Assembly (NCBI GenBank): GCA_028564925.1
Contig: CM053026.1
Span: forward strand, 135,794,031-135,858,030
DNA: 64,000 nt
Direction of reading: 5' to 3'
DNA from: Lithobates sylvaticus
Lineage: Eukaryota > Chordata > Amphibia > Anura > Ranidae
The notes beneath the pieces were generated by a model that had not been told where the DNA came from, ran no database searches, and saw only the letters and a list, made by a program, of their open reading frames with translations. Shown piece by piece: positions 1 to 11,337 of the stretch (the first letter of the stretch is position 1; every line of letters starts with the position of its first letter). A program made the position numbers and the translations under genes.

Positions 1-2640
1 GCAAATTGGATCATGCTTTGCTTGTTTTTTTTGCCTTCCTCTGGATGAACTGTGGCTATGAAATTATGTATAAAGGGTTGTAAAAAATATATATATTTTT
101 TGGTTTTCCCTTTTTTGGTTGAACTAGATGGAATTGTGTCTTTTTTCAACCAGACTAACTATGTAACTATGGGTAGCACTGACCCCCGAAGGAGCTGCTG
201 GTTTTATTTGAGCTTACCGTTACCTCACTTACTTGCTTATCCGTCTTGGGGATCCTGTGGAAAGTGGCCCAAAGTAATGTTGAGACTGACACTGAATCCT
301 CTTTTGTCTTAAGAGAAGACAAAGTCTCGTAATAAAAGGGTAGAGGGTTAGGGGTGAGTTCAGGTACTTAAGATTGCAGGGTGAAGATACTAGAAGAATC
401 CAGAGGATATCACTGTTCCACAAACTGGATTCAATTACGCCCCGGATAGACCTCTCTCACCAGGCCTAGCAGCCGGTAGAGTCACAGACATGTAAGTTAC
501 ACTTTAGCGTCACTGATGGATTGGATTAATTTTGGAGAACTAACATACGGTACCAGTTTCTCTCAGCCGATCTGGCGATACCGTATGGATGTTGATCCAG
601 GTTGCGTCCTTCAACTAAGTCTGCATGCTCCGTCAGAGAAGCTAGCCTTGCGCACAGCCTTCTCCTGATCGAGTCCTCAGTGGGGTAATTCAGTTGCTGG
701 GCCTCTCCCTTCAGTTGAGATGGCACCGTACCTTCCTTGGATCAGTAGGCTCCGAACTTCAGTCAGGCCTGTCCCTTCAGTTGCGTTGCCTCAGGCTAGC
801 TAGCCCCGAGACCAAAAATGCATGGTTCCACACCCCAGGCCAGGAGGGCCATAGGGCTGGTTCAGGAGGACCACCAGAACCAAACAGACAGAAAATCTCC
901 CCCGCCAACATGGCGTCGGTACCTTAAATACCAACCCCCAGAATGCACAGCAGGAGAACACTCCCACTGGGCTGGTTCCGAGAGATAAGTGGCATTCAAT
1001 GCATCCAGCTAGACTGAGTTTCTTCCCTTGCCGGTGGTGACAGTGACACCTGTGGTCAAGGAGAACCCAGTGCACCCCAGCTGGACTGGTACTGAAACCA
1101 GAAATTTTGTGAAATTATCCCGAAGCCCAACTGTGGCTTCAGGCAACTTAATTTTCAAAAACAATAGCGCCTGGTCGTCAGGAGCCAGTGCTACATATGT
1201 AACCATAAAAAAAAGATTTTCTTTCACGTAGCCCTGTGACATTCATCCCAATTCCAAGGTCAGAAGTTATAGCTGGGGAGTGTTGCTTCCCTTCAGGCAA
1301 GCATACCTATCAGCACTTCAGTAGTTCGAAAGTAGTGGTACAAACTACTATAGTTTCTGGCCTATTGACACAGGACACAGAAGGATCTAGCATGAGACAG
1401 AGCATGGAAGATAAGTATCCATACTTTAGTCAAGAGAACGGTGGTGGTCAGGGCAGACACTACTGCACTACAGCAGAACCTGATTTGCTCTGTTAACTGA
1501 CCCCTTTACCCTCAGTAAAATTATTGATTATTTTAAAAGTGAGATTTTCTATAATAAACATACCAAATGATGTTATTTTTACAGCCTATCAGTTCTAGTT
1601 TGTCTTTTCATCCTGCTATGGTGTATGTAGCCATAAAGAATTCTCAGCATTGTGCGTGGCACAGTTAATTCAGCTTGTTAGAAAAGTAACTCCATGTCAT
1701 CCATCATTTTGCCACATTTGGTCAAATATACTGTTTACTATTTCGTGGGTTCCCATTATTATATATTGCTTTCTTCTTTAAGATGACAGTTGTTGAGATT
1801 TAAGTCTCTGTGGGATAATGTATATAGTTATTTTATGCGTATATGGCACAGAGGGACCAGTGTAAATTGCTATTGCATTAGGATAATCTTTTCCATTCTC
1901 AACGCCACACAAGATAAAGATGATATATTGAGTTAGTCCTTTTGTCCAAGTGAAGCACATGTACTAGCTCATCCCTAGTTTTAAGATTTGTTCATTTTAG
2001 ACCCTAGAAATTTCATCTTTTCTCTTGTACACCACCTAATTAATAAAATCCCTGTTAGTACTAATTTTTGCCATATCTACCATTTCCTTAAAATGCATGC
2101 TTATTGAAGTCTGACGTTCACAATAAAAAAAAAAAAAAGATTATATTCGGAAGTGATTATATTATGGATGATTTGGTGATCTTTGAATCTCTATGAAAGT
2201 ATCACTCATTATTCTTAAGATTAATTAGTTAACCTGCAAAATGTCTCAGGAAATTGTCATAAAATGTTGGTAACTATGGTGTAGCCAAGCTTTATCTTCT
2301 TTGTCATAGTTTTCAGTTAATAAATATATCAGTGGGTTTGCTTTTCTCTTGACCTTCACAAAAGAGCTAGAGGTCTTACAGAGATCTGCCACTGAAGGGT
2401 CTCATTAAAGTGGCCCTAAAGCTGTCAGCTGTATATTTCTGAAGATATCAATGTACACCAATCCTTGAGGTCATTTTTCAGACAGATATAATGACCACTG
2501 CTTTCCAGTAATCTCTTGTGTTTTTTTCTGTGCAACTCATACTCTTTCTTTCAGGTCCTACTTGTTTTTTGGCTGCTTTGGCCTGGAGAGCAAGAACGCA
2601 TTTTTACAGTCTGTACTTTTCTTCTCACATTACTGACCTC
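1..2640. other. Unique-looking AT-rich sequence, no gene recognised
   Basis: I see no transposon ends, tandem array or convincing coding exon here. Short open frames occur on both strands but lack codon bias, recognisable domains and plausible splice context. A 13-base A run lies near 2126. The region could be intronic or intergenic; nothing visible decides between them. Confidence 0.5.
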
Positions 2641-3325
2641 CCTTGGAACACTTATTGCTACTTAATATCATCCCCGACGTCTTACATTCCAAAAAAGGTA
2701 CACAATCTCAATTGTTCTTTCTATGGTTTTCTGCATATGTAGCCTAAATGGAGGTTGTGTTTTTGGGGTTGGGGGGTGGAGGTTTTCTTAAATTTGCCCA
2801 GTTCATAACACACATTCACAGAAAAAAATATACTTCCTGTCTAAAATCTAAACTCAAAAAAAAAAAATTGTGTTTACCTAAAAAGGAGGTCCAGCCTTGT
2901 TGAAAGAAATTTAATGTCAGCAGCTACAAATACTGTAGCTGCTGACTTTTAATATTAGGGCACGCCTGCAATGTCGGCACCCCACCCCTTCTTCGACTCC
3001 CAGGTGCCATTCCTGATAAGGAAACCAGACAGTGAGGCCATTCGGCTTCACTGCTGGTTACCTACTGCGCATGTTCGAAGCGTGCTACGCTTTCCAATTG
3101 GAATGTCGGTAGGGGGAAGGATGAGGTGGGCCAAAATTCCAGGAGATCGGGCCGCGGCCCATCTCACGAAAGTGGGGAAGGGGACCTGTCAAAATCAGGT
3201 CCCCGTTCCCCCTGAAAGGTGCCAGATGTTACACCGGGGGGGGGGGAGCATATAAGCGGAAGTTCCACTTTTGGATGGAACTCTGCTTTATGTAATGACA
3301 GATACATAAAACACCAAATAAACCA
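2640..3325 (+). repeat. Old dispersed repeat, copy A (interrupted)
   Basis: Sequence at about 2655-2880 and again just after 3291 matches 10355-10475, 10816-10945 and 10951-10975. Shared landmarks are a stretch ending CATATGTAGCCTAA, a run containing ACACACATTCACAGAAAAAA, and TAATGACAGATACATAAAA. Copy A carries an insertion at about 2881-3290 that copy B lacks, and copy B carries a MITE that copy A lacks. The two loci therefore act as empty sites for each other. The family name is unknown to me. Confidence 0.75.
2881..3290 (+). repeat. Short GC-rich ranid-type dispersed repeat inserted in copy A
   Basis: About 410 bp with a characteristic imperfect palindrome (GTCAGCAGCTAC ... GTAGCTGCTGAC) at 2917-2948, a GC-rich middle, and an end rich in AAGTTCCACTTTTGGATGG. 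The paralogue at 10945-10955 is uninterrupted, so this piece was inserted. Part of the same family lies on the minus strand at 27735-27925. I recognise it as recurrent in ranid sequence but cannot assign a superfamily. The run of about ten G near 3236 is a simple homopolymer. Confidence 0.6.
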
Positions 3326-3354
3326 GAAACAATATCAATAAAGCACTAAGTTAA

Positions 3355-4216
3355 CCTCTTCAACCCTGGAAGATTTTACCCCCTTCCTGACCAAAGCACT
3401 TTTTATGATTCGCCACTGCATCGCTTTAACTGACAATTGCGAGCTCATGCGACATTGCACCCAAACAAAATTGACGTCCTTTTTTTCCCACAAATAAAGC
3501 TTTCTTTTGGTGGTATTTGATCACCTATTTTTTGTGCTATAAACAAAAAAAGAGCAACAATTTTGAAAAAAGCTATATTTTTTACTTTTTGCTATAATAA
3601 ATATCCCCCAAAAATATATAAAACAACATTTTTTTCCTCAGTTAAGGCCAATATGTATTCTTCTATATATTTTTGGTAAAAAAAATCACAATAAGCGTAT
3701 ATTGATTGGTTTTCCCCAAAAGTTATAGCGTCTACAAAATAGGGATAGTTTTATGGCATTTTTATTATAATTTTTTTGTTTATTAGTAATGGCAGCGATC
3801 TGTGATTTTTATCATGACTGCGACATTATGGCGGACACATCGGACACTTTTGATACTATTTTGGGACCATTGTCATTTATACAGTGATCAGTGCTATAAA
3901 GATGCACTGATTACTGTGTAAATGACACTGGCAGGGAAGGGGTTAACCACTAGGGGGCGATTAAGGGGTTAAGTGTGTCCTAGGGAGTGATTCTAACTGC
4001 GGGGGTGGGCTTCAACTCACCCTCAGCTCTGTGACGCGATCGCCGGGAGACCGGCGGACATCAAGTCCGCCAGTCCCGCGGGCACGGTCACGCTGTGCGC
4101 GGCGGGTGCGCAAGCACCTGCTAGCTCTGCCAAATAAAATGGACATACAGGTACACCCATTTGCCCACCGCTGCCATTGTGCCAACGTATATTGGTGTGC
4201 AGCGGTCGGCAAGTGG
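3355..4216 (+). mobile_element. TTAA-bounded non-autonomous DNA transposon, family 1, copy A
   Basis: The element begins CCTCTTCAACCC after a TTAA (3351-3354) and ends GGCAAGTGG before a TTAA (4217-4220). The imperfect inverted ends (CCACTT/AAGTGG type) and TTAA flanks suggest a piggyBac-like non-autonomous element, though no transposase is present. Copies in this window are at 32437-33384 (minus), 33971-34908, 36833-37765, 39898-40867 (minus), 55667-56215 (partial) and 57982-58959. Conserved internal landmarks are CCCAAACAAAATTGACG and TTTGGTGGTATTTGATCA. Confidence 0.8.
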
Positions 4217-4311
4217 TTAATTTAAATCCCCTTAATACTGTATAAACCAAAAAATATATTTTTTTGTATAAACCAAATTTGTGCAATTATATCCCTTTAA
4301 ATAATCATCAA

Positions 4312-4333
4312 TAATATATATGTATATATATAT

Positions 4334-4374
<41 letters not shown>
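4312..4374. repeat. (TA)n microsatellite
   Basis: An almost pure TA dinucleotide run broken by single bases. Confidence 0.95.
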
Positions 4375-4506
4375 CCTAAACACCAATAGACTTTGTAGTG
4401 TCCAAAAAAAATCTGCACAACATAACCATAGTGTTCACAGATTTAAACATTTGTAGCAAGATTCCTTCCTTCACTTCTGAGCAAAAGTGAGTGAATCTCC
4501 ACCCTT

Positions 4507-5400
4507 AATTGTCCAAATCCAAATACTTGCTTGTACTACAGGTTCAGTATGTGTGGCTTACCAAAGCTCTCAGCAGACTTGAGTCAGGAGCACTCAGTGG
4601 TGCACAGAGCTGGTACAACAGACAGCCAAGCATGCACTCGAGCAGGACAGGAAGACAGGATCAGAGATGGAAGCGTGGTCACAGGAATAGCCAGGGTCAT
4701 CAACAGGCGGGCAGTGAGGTACCAAATCATGAGCAAAGCCGAAGACATGAACAGAGCCGGGCCAGGAACTGGTTACGAGTCAGGAGCAGAATCCAAGATC
4801 AGATCAGGTCAGGAGCAAGCCGGGTCAGCAACAAGGGAATCATACAGGATAAATGCAGGACACAGGGAACAGCTGAAGAACGTCTGGCACCAACAGGAAT
4901 TGTGCATGTGCATGTACACGTGCACATGCGCAAACATGTCCATGTTTGCATTTTTACACACATATGCATGCCTAGTCACCTTTCTGTGGGAAATACAATG
5001 CACATGCGTATAGCAAACTGTCAGGGAAATACTGGCCAGCATATGCGCACTAGGATGTATGCTGTGTATGCTGTATGTATGCTGTGCCTATCCTTGATCT
5101 TGTTGACCCGGCTTTTCCTGACTCTCCTGATTATCTCCAAACTTGACCCTGGCTTGTCTTGACTCTGAATCTGCTATTCTGCTTGATTTAATGCTGCCAA
5201 CTCTCTGCCTGAACTTTGACTATTCTTTGCCTAACGTCTTGCTGTATCTGCATTCCTGTGACCCTGGCTTGTCTGACTCTGCACCAGTCTTCTCAACCCC
5301 ATCAACCTGCATGCACAGCACCTGCCACCTGCCTCCAGGGGCAGACTGACAACTCATGGGGCCCCGGGCAATAAAAGTGTGTCCCCACACTCAAGCCACA
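4507..5400. repeat. Unclassified CAGG-rich then CCTG/TTGACC-rich dispersed sequence
   Basis: The first half is rich in CAGG/CAGAGC words such as GGTCAGGAGCAAGCCGGGTC. The same word style recurs at 13080-13430 and 60540-61080, so I infer a shared dispersed family. The second half, from 5080, is rich in TGACCCTGGCTTGTC-type words. Long open frames here (for example 4509-5162) translate to low-complexity protein without a domain. A 32-bp strictly alternating pyrimidine-purine stretch lies at 4901-4932. Class unknown. Confidence 0.4.
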
Positions 5401-5404
5401 CCTG

Positions 5405-6448
5405 CACAGGGAGACACGGGGGAGGGAGAGCACACAGGGGGATACTGTGGGGGGGAGAGCACAATGGTCGACACTTGAGGGGGAGAGAACACAGGGGGAC
5501 ACCGAAGGGGGGAAGCATGCAGGGTGACACTGGGGAGGGAGAGCACAATGGGGGACACTGGGGGGAGCACAATGGGGGACACTGGGGGGGAGCACACAGG
5601 GGGACACTGGGAGGGAGAGCACAATGGGGGACACTGGGGAGGGAGAACACACACACACAGGGGGACACTGGAGGGAGAGCGCACATACACAGGGGGACAC
5701 TGGAGGGAGAGCACACACACAGGGGACACTGGAGGGAGAGCACACACACAGAGGGACACTGGAGGGAGAGCACACACACAGGGGGACACTGGAGGGAGAG
5801 CACACACAGGGGGACACTGGAGGGAGAGTGCACACACAGGGGGACACTGGAGGTAGAGCACACACACAGGGGGGACACTGGAGGGAGAGAACACACAAGG
5901 GGACACTGGCGAGAAGGCACACACACACAGGGGGACACTGGGCGGGAGAGCACACACACACATAGGGGGGGACACTGGAGGGAGAGCACACACAGGGAGA
6001 CACAGGAGGGAAAGCACAGACACAGGGGGACACTGGAGGGAGAGCACACACAGGGGGACACTGGAGGTAGAGCACACACAGGGGGACACTGGAGGGAGAG
6101 CACACACACAGGGGGACACTCGAGTGAGAGCACACACAGGGGGACACTGGAGGGGAGAGCACACACAGGGGGACACTGGAGGTAGAGCACACACAGGGGG
6201 ACACTGGAGGGAGAGCACACACAGGGAGACACAGGAGGGAAAGCACACACACAGGGGGACACAGGAGGGAGATCACACACAGGGGGACACTGGAGGGAGA
6301 GCACACACAGGGGGACACTGGAGGGAGAGCACACACATGGGGACACTGGAGGGAGAGCACACACACACACACACACACAGGGGGACACTGGAGGGAGAGC
6401 ACACACAGGGGGACAGCACAAACACACACAGGGGGATACTGGAGGGAG

Positions 6449-6482
<34 letters not shown>

Positions 6483-8415
6483 GGTACACTGGGAGAGCAC
6501 ACACATAGGGGGACACTGGAGGGAGAGCACACACACACACAGGGGGACACTGGAGGGAGAGCACACACAGGGGACACTGGAGGGAGAGCACACACAGGGG
6601 ACACTGGAGGGAGAGCACACACAGGGGTACACTGGAGGGAGAGCACACACACAGGGAGACACAGGAGGGAGAGCACACACAGGGGGACACTGGAGGGAGA
6701 GCACACACACAGAGGGACACTGGAGGGAGAGCACACACACAGAGGGACACTGGAGGGAGAGCACACACACAGAGGGACACTGGAGGGAGAGCACACACAC
6801 AGGGGGACACTGGAGGGAGAGCGCACACACAGGGGGACACTGGAGGTAGAGCACACACACAGGGGGACACTGGAGGGAGAGAACACACAAGGGGACACTG
6901 GAGAGAAGGCACACACACACAGGGGGACACTGGCGGGAGAGCACACACACATAGGGGGACACTGGAGGGAGAGCACACACAGGGAGACACAGGAGGGAAA
7001 GCGCAGACACAGGGGGACACTGGAGGGAGAGCACACACAGGGGGACACTGGAGGTAGAGCACACACAGGGGGACACTGGAGGGAGAGCACACACAGGGAG
7101 ACACAGGAGGGAAAGCACACACACAGGGGGACACAGGAGGGATATCACACACAGGGGGACACTGGAGGGAGAGCACACACAGGGGGACACTGGAGGGAGA
7201 GCACACACATGGGGGACACTGGAGGGAGAGCACACACATGGGGGACACTGGAGGGAGAGCACACACAGGGGGACAGCACAAACACACACAGGGGGATACT
7301 GGAGGGAGAGCACACACACACACACACAGGGGTACACTGGAGGGAGAGCACACACATAGGGGGACACTGGAGGGAGAGCACACACAGGGAGACACAGGAG
7401 GGAAAGCGCAGACACAGGGGGACACTGGAGGGAGAGCACACACAGGGGGACACTGGAGGTAGAGCACACACAGGGGGACACTGGAGGGAGAGCACACACA
7501 GAGAGACACAGGAGGGAAAGCACACACACAGGGGGACACAGGAGGGATATCACACACAGGGGGACACTGGAGGGAGAGCACACACAGGGGGACACTGGAG
7601 GGAGAGCACACACATGGGGGACACTGGAGGGAGAGCACACACAGGGGGACAGCACAAACACACACAGGGGGATACTGGAGGGAGAGCACACACCACACAC
7701 ACACACAGGGGTACACTGGAGGGAGAGCACACACATAGGGGGACACTGGAGGGAGAGCACACACACACAGGGGGACACTGGAGGGAGAGCACACACACAC
7801 ACAGGGGGACACTGGAGGGAGAGCACACACAGGGGGACACTGGAGGGAGATCACACACAGGGAGACACAGGAGGGAGAGCACACACAGGGGGACACTGGA
7901 GGGAGAGCACACACACACACAGGGGGTCACTGGAGGGAGAGCACACACAGGGGGACACTGGAGGGAGAGCACACACAGGGGGACAGCACAAACACACACA
8001 GGGGGATACTGGAGGGAGAGCACACACACAGAGGGACACTGGAGGGAGAGCACACACATAGGGAGACACTGGAGGGAGAGCACACACACACAGGGACACT
8101 GGAGGGAGAGCACACACACACAGGGGGACACTGGAAGGAGAGCACACACACAGGAGGACACTGGAGGGAGAGCGCACACACAGGGGGACACTGCAGGGAG
8201 AGCGCACACACAGGGGGACACTGAAGGGAGAGCACACACACACAGGGGGACACTGGAGGGAGCACACACACAGGGGGACACTGGAGGGAGAGCACACACA
8301 CAGGGGAACACTGGAGGGAGAGCACACACAGGGGGACACTGGAGGGAGAGCACACACACAGGCGGGCACTGGAGGGAGAGCACACACACAGGGGAATACT
8401 GGAGGGAAGGCACAC
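5405..8415. repeat. Large minisatellite, ~28-30 bp unit, with higher-order periods
   Basis: About 3 kb of tandem copies of a unit reading roughly GGGGGACACTGGAGGGAGAG followed by (CA)3-4; variation in the CA count makes most units 28-32 bp. Variant units recur in blocks. A GGGAGACACAGGAGGGAAAG variant pair appears at about 6985/7099 and again at 7388/7503, a spacing of ~403 bp. A block starting near 5888 recurs near 6880, a spacing of ~990 bp. The array is open in several frames on both strands because units rarely create stops. The resulting 300-870 residue Cys/Pro/Ser or His/Gly/Arg products are artefacts. G-richness on one strand could favour non-B structure. Confidence 0.97.
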
Positions 8416-8867
8416 TAAATATAAATGGGCAGGGCCATTGCCAGCATAAGGTAGCGTAGGCAGTCGACTTAGGTCGCTGTGCTTTAGGGGGTGATGAAAT
8501 ATGTATCCTCAGCCAATTGCTGGGGATTAAGATTTTTATAATACCTATCTTCCGTGCCCCCCCAGCAGGCAAAAAAAAAATGCCATGATGTTCCAATTAG
8601 GAGAGAGGGCACAGCATGGAAGTTTAAATTTGCCTGCAGTTTACTAGGCTGCTCTCAAAGCATGGAGAGTGCAGCAGGCAGGTGGGGCAGTCTGCATGTC
8701 CCTCTGTCAGAGCAGTGGGCAGATCCATGAGTGGTCAGGGAGCGGTTGGGGCCAACTGTCATGCAGGCTCCAATTAATGCTGTGTGGGTCATGACAGGGG
8801 GTGCTAAACCCCCTGCTTTGTGCTGCAGCTGCCACTGGGGAACTTCTCCTGCCTGTCTGGGATGCAG
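8416..8867. other. Spacer between minisatellites, no gene seen
   Basis: About 450 bp of ordinary complexity separating the ~30-bp minisatellite from the duplicated C-rich block. It contains a short A run near 8572. I recognise no coding or RNA feature. Confidence 0.4.
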
Positions 8868-8870
8868 CTA

Positions 8871-9650
8871 CCACTCCTGGCAGCAAATCCTTTACATACA
8901 CTGACACCATATGGAGAAGCCGCTGCAGGATAGGTGAGATCTAGGAGGGCTGGTCACTCCCAAGGTGTGTGTTTTATAAGAGTGACACTGCCCCCTCCTG
9001 TCCCGCTGCCCCCCTCCTGTCCTGCTGCCCACCTCCTGTGACACTACCTCCCTCGTCTGTGATGCTGTCCCCAACCTATCATGTTGTCCTCCTCCTGTCA
9101 CATTGCCCCCCTTCTTGTCACACTGCCCCCTCACCAACAATGCCCCCTCCTGTTACATTGCCCCCCACCTGTCACACTGTCCAATATGTGTCACTGTCCC
9201 CCACCTGTCCCACTGCCCCCCACCTGTCCCACTGCAACTCTCTTGTCACACTGCCCCCACTCCTGGCAGCAGATCCTTTCCATACACTGACACCATATAA
9301 AGAAGCCGCTGCAGGATAGGTGAGATCTGGGAGGACTGGTCCCTCCCAAGGTGTGTGTTTTATAAGAGTGACACTGCCCCCTCCTGTCCCGCTGCCCCCC
9401 TCCTGTCCCGCTGCCCCCTCCTGTGATGCTGCCCCTCGCCTGTGATGCTGTCCCCAACCTATCATGTTGTCCAACTCCTGTCACATTGCCCCCTTTCTTG
9501 TCACACTGCCCCCTCACCAACACTGCCCCCTTCTGTCACATTGCCCCCCCCCCACCTGCCACACTGCCCAATATGTGTCACTGTCCCCCACCTGTCCCAC
9601 TTCCCCCCACTTGTCCCACTGCAACTCTCTTGTCACACTGCCCCCCACCT
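8871..9650. repeat. Direct tandem duplication of a ~386-bp unit
   Basis: The unit starting at 8881 (CAGCAAATCCTTTACATACA) recurs at 9267 with few changes, giving a 386-bp period. Each unit begins with a unique ~110-bp segment containing AGCCGCTGCAGGATAGGTGA and ends in a C-rich minisatellite. A third, partial start is suggested by GGGAGGATTGG near 9650, after which only the C-rich part continues. Confidence 0.9.
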
Positions 9651-9985
9651 GGGAGGATTGGGAGGATTGGTCATTCCCAAGGTGAGTGATCAGAGTGACA
9701 CTCCCCTCTCTTGTCCTACACCTGTTCCACTATTCCCCTCCTGTCACACTGCCCCCCCCCCCACATGTTTCACTGCCCCTTCCTGTCCCACTATCCCCCG
9801 ACTGTCCCACTGTCCCCACCTGTCTCACTGCAACTCTCCTGTCACACTGCCCCTTCCAGTCTCAATGTCCCCCTCTTGTCCTACTGCCCCCTTCCTGTTC
9901 CATTTCTCCCCCCCCCTCCGGGCTCATTGTCACTATCCTGTCACACTGCCCAGATACCCCTCTACTGTCACAATGCCCTCCTGTC
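8985..9985. repeat. C-rich minisatellite, ~16-18 bp unit (CTGTCACACTGCCCC-like)
   Basis: Diverged tandem words of the form CCTGTCACACTGCCCC fill the second part of each 386-bp unit and continue alone to about 9985. Open frames across it encode Pro/Cys/His low-complexity products and are not genes. The strand asymmetry (C-rich plus strand) is strong. Confidence 0.9.
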
Positions 9986-9989
9986 ACAA

Positions 9990-10340
9990 TTCTCTCCTGT
10001 CACAATGGTGGGTGTGGAAGGAAGAGGGTGTGGAGGGGGTTCCGGATGGGCGGGGGGCATCAAAATGCACTTCCACCTAGTAGATAAAAATCATTGCACT
10101 GGTCCTGGCTGTGTCTCACATCCAGCTGGCCACACTGCAAGGGGAGACGCTGATCGATGCACTGCTGAATTCTGCCGATCCACACACACACACACAGAGC
10201 CTGGCTCCACTTGTATGTGTTTCATCAGTCTGACAGCTTCTTCCAGAGGGTAATCAGGCTATGTGTGTGTTTCCTACTTATACTGAACTTTGGCCAGTCC
10301 CCATAGAGTATTAAACACATGATACATACATGGAATACAT
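9990..10340. other. Unclassified spacer
   Basis: Mixed sequence with a short (CA)n run near 10181-10196. No gene, RNA or transposon end recognised. Confidence 0.4.
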
Positions 10341-10354
10341 GGAATTATACATAC

Positions 10355-10990
10355 AAAGGTAAAAATCATCATCTAATTCCTAACCTACTTAATAGCATTC
10401 CTACCCTATTACATTCAAAAATAAGGTGTACCTTCTCAACTGTTCTTTCTGTGTATTTCTGCATATGTAGCCTAATGCCGCGTACACGAGATTGGAAATT
10501 CCACCAGCAAAAGTCCGATGAGAGCTTTTGACCAGAAAATGTGACCGTGTGTATGCTCCATCAGACTTTTGCTGGCGGAATTCCAGATTGAGAGCAGTTT
10601 CTCAATTTTTCGGTCGGATTCCGACGTGCAAAATTCCTACGCATGCTCGGAAACAATTTGACGCATGCTCTGAAGAACTTCATTTTCTCGGCTCATCATA
10701 GTGTTGTACGTCATTGCATTTTGTGTGACCGTGTGTATGCAAGCCAAGCTTGAGAGGAATTCCGTCGGAATAAACATCCAAGATTTTTCGGACGGAAAAT
10801 CCGCTCGTGTGTACATTAGTGGAGGTTTTTTTTTGTTTTTTTTTAGCATGGTGGTTTTCTTTAATTTGACTATTCAAAACACACATTCACAGAAAAAATA
10901 TATTCCCCATTTAAAATCTAAACTCTAAAATAAACAGGGTGTTTACTTAAGTAATGACAGATACATAAAATACTTTGACACATTATTGGC
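10355..10990 (+). repeat. Old dispersed repeat, copy B (interrupted by a MITE)
   Basis: Homologous to 2655-2880 and 3291-3320. The flanks 10355-10475 and 10816-10945 are continuous in copy A, so the intervening MITE is a later insertion here. The join at 10945-10955 is uninterrupted, whereas copy A has ~410 bp inserted at the same place. Confidence 0.75.
10476..10815 (+). mobile_element. CGTGTGTAC foldback MITE (TWA target), copy 1
   Basis: About 340 bp. It begins TGCCGCGTACACGAG after TAA (10473-10475) and ends CGCTCGTGTGTACA before TTA (10816-10818). Ends and internal blocks are inverted repeats built from TCCGACGGAAA/TTTCCGTCGGA-type words. The 3-bp TWA flanks and long inverted ends fit PIF/Harbinger-type MITEs. 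No coding capacity. Internal GACGCATGCTC words are shared with the other copies in this window. Confidence 0.8.
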
Positions 10991-11273
10991 AAAATCTTAT
11001 TGATGCCTTGGGAAAACCACATATTCTCAAAGGTCTTGCTGGAAAATTATTTAATTTCTATAAAAAAATAAACAATATAAAATGTTTCTGATCTTGTAGA
11101 TAGTTTAACTCTGACCTATCTACACTGAATATCATAATTCCCAGGGAGAGGGAGCTGCCATTTTAGTTTCTTTCTTTAAAATATGTAAATTGTTTGTTCA
11201 GTAAGCAGCTTTATAAAATATGTTTACTTCAAAACAATTTGGGTTTGAGTATCATTTTGTTTCTACTGTAAAG

Positions 11274-11337
<64 letters not shown>

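Noticed and set aside
2518-2742. Possible exon with polypyrimidine/CAG before about 2555 and AAG/GTAC after
   Set aside because: The right part is the old dispersed repeat shared with 10355-10475, and the peptide has no recognisable domain.
4509-5162. 217-codon frame
   Set aside because: Low-complexity translation of a CAGG-rich dispersed sequence; an alternative frame over the same span is also open.
5302-8596. Very long open frames on both strands, up to 872 codons, with Cys/Pro/Ser or His/Gly/Arg repeats
   Set aside because: They are translations of a ~28-30 bp minisatellite that lacks stops. All frames on both strands are similarly open and no non-repeat domain is present.
8969-10253. 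Overlapping Pro/Cys/His-rich open frames
   Set aside because: They come from a C-rich minisatellite and shift frame between units. No domain.
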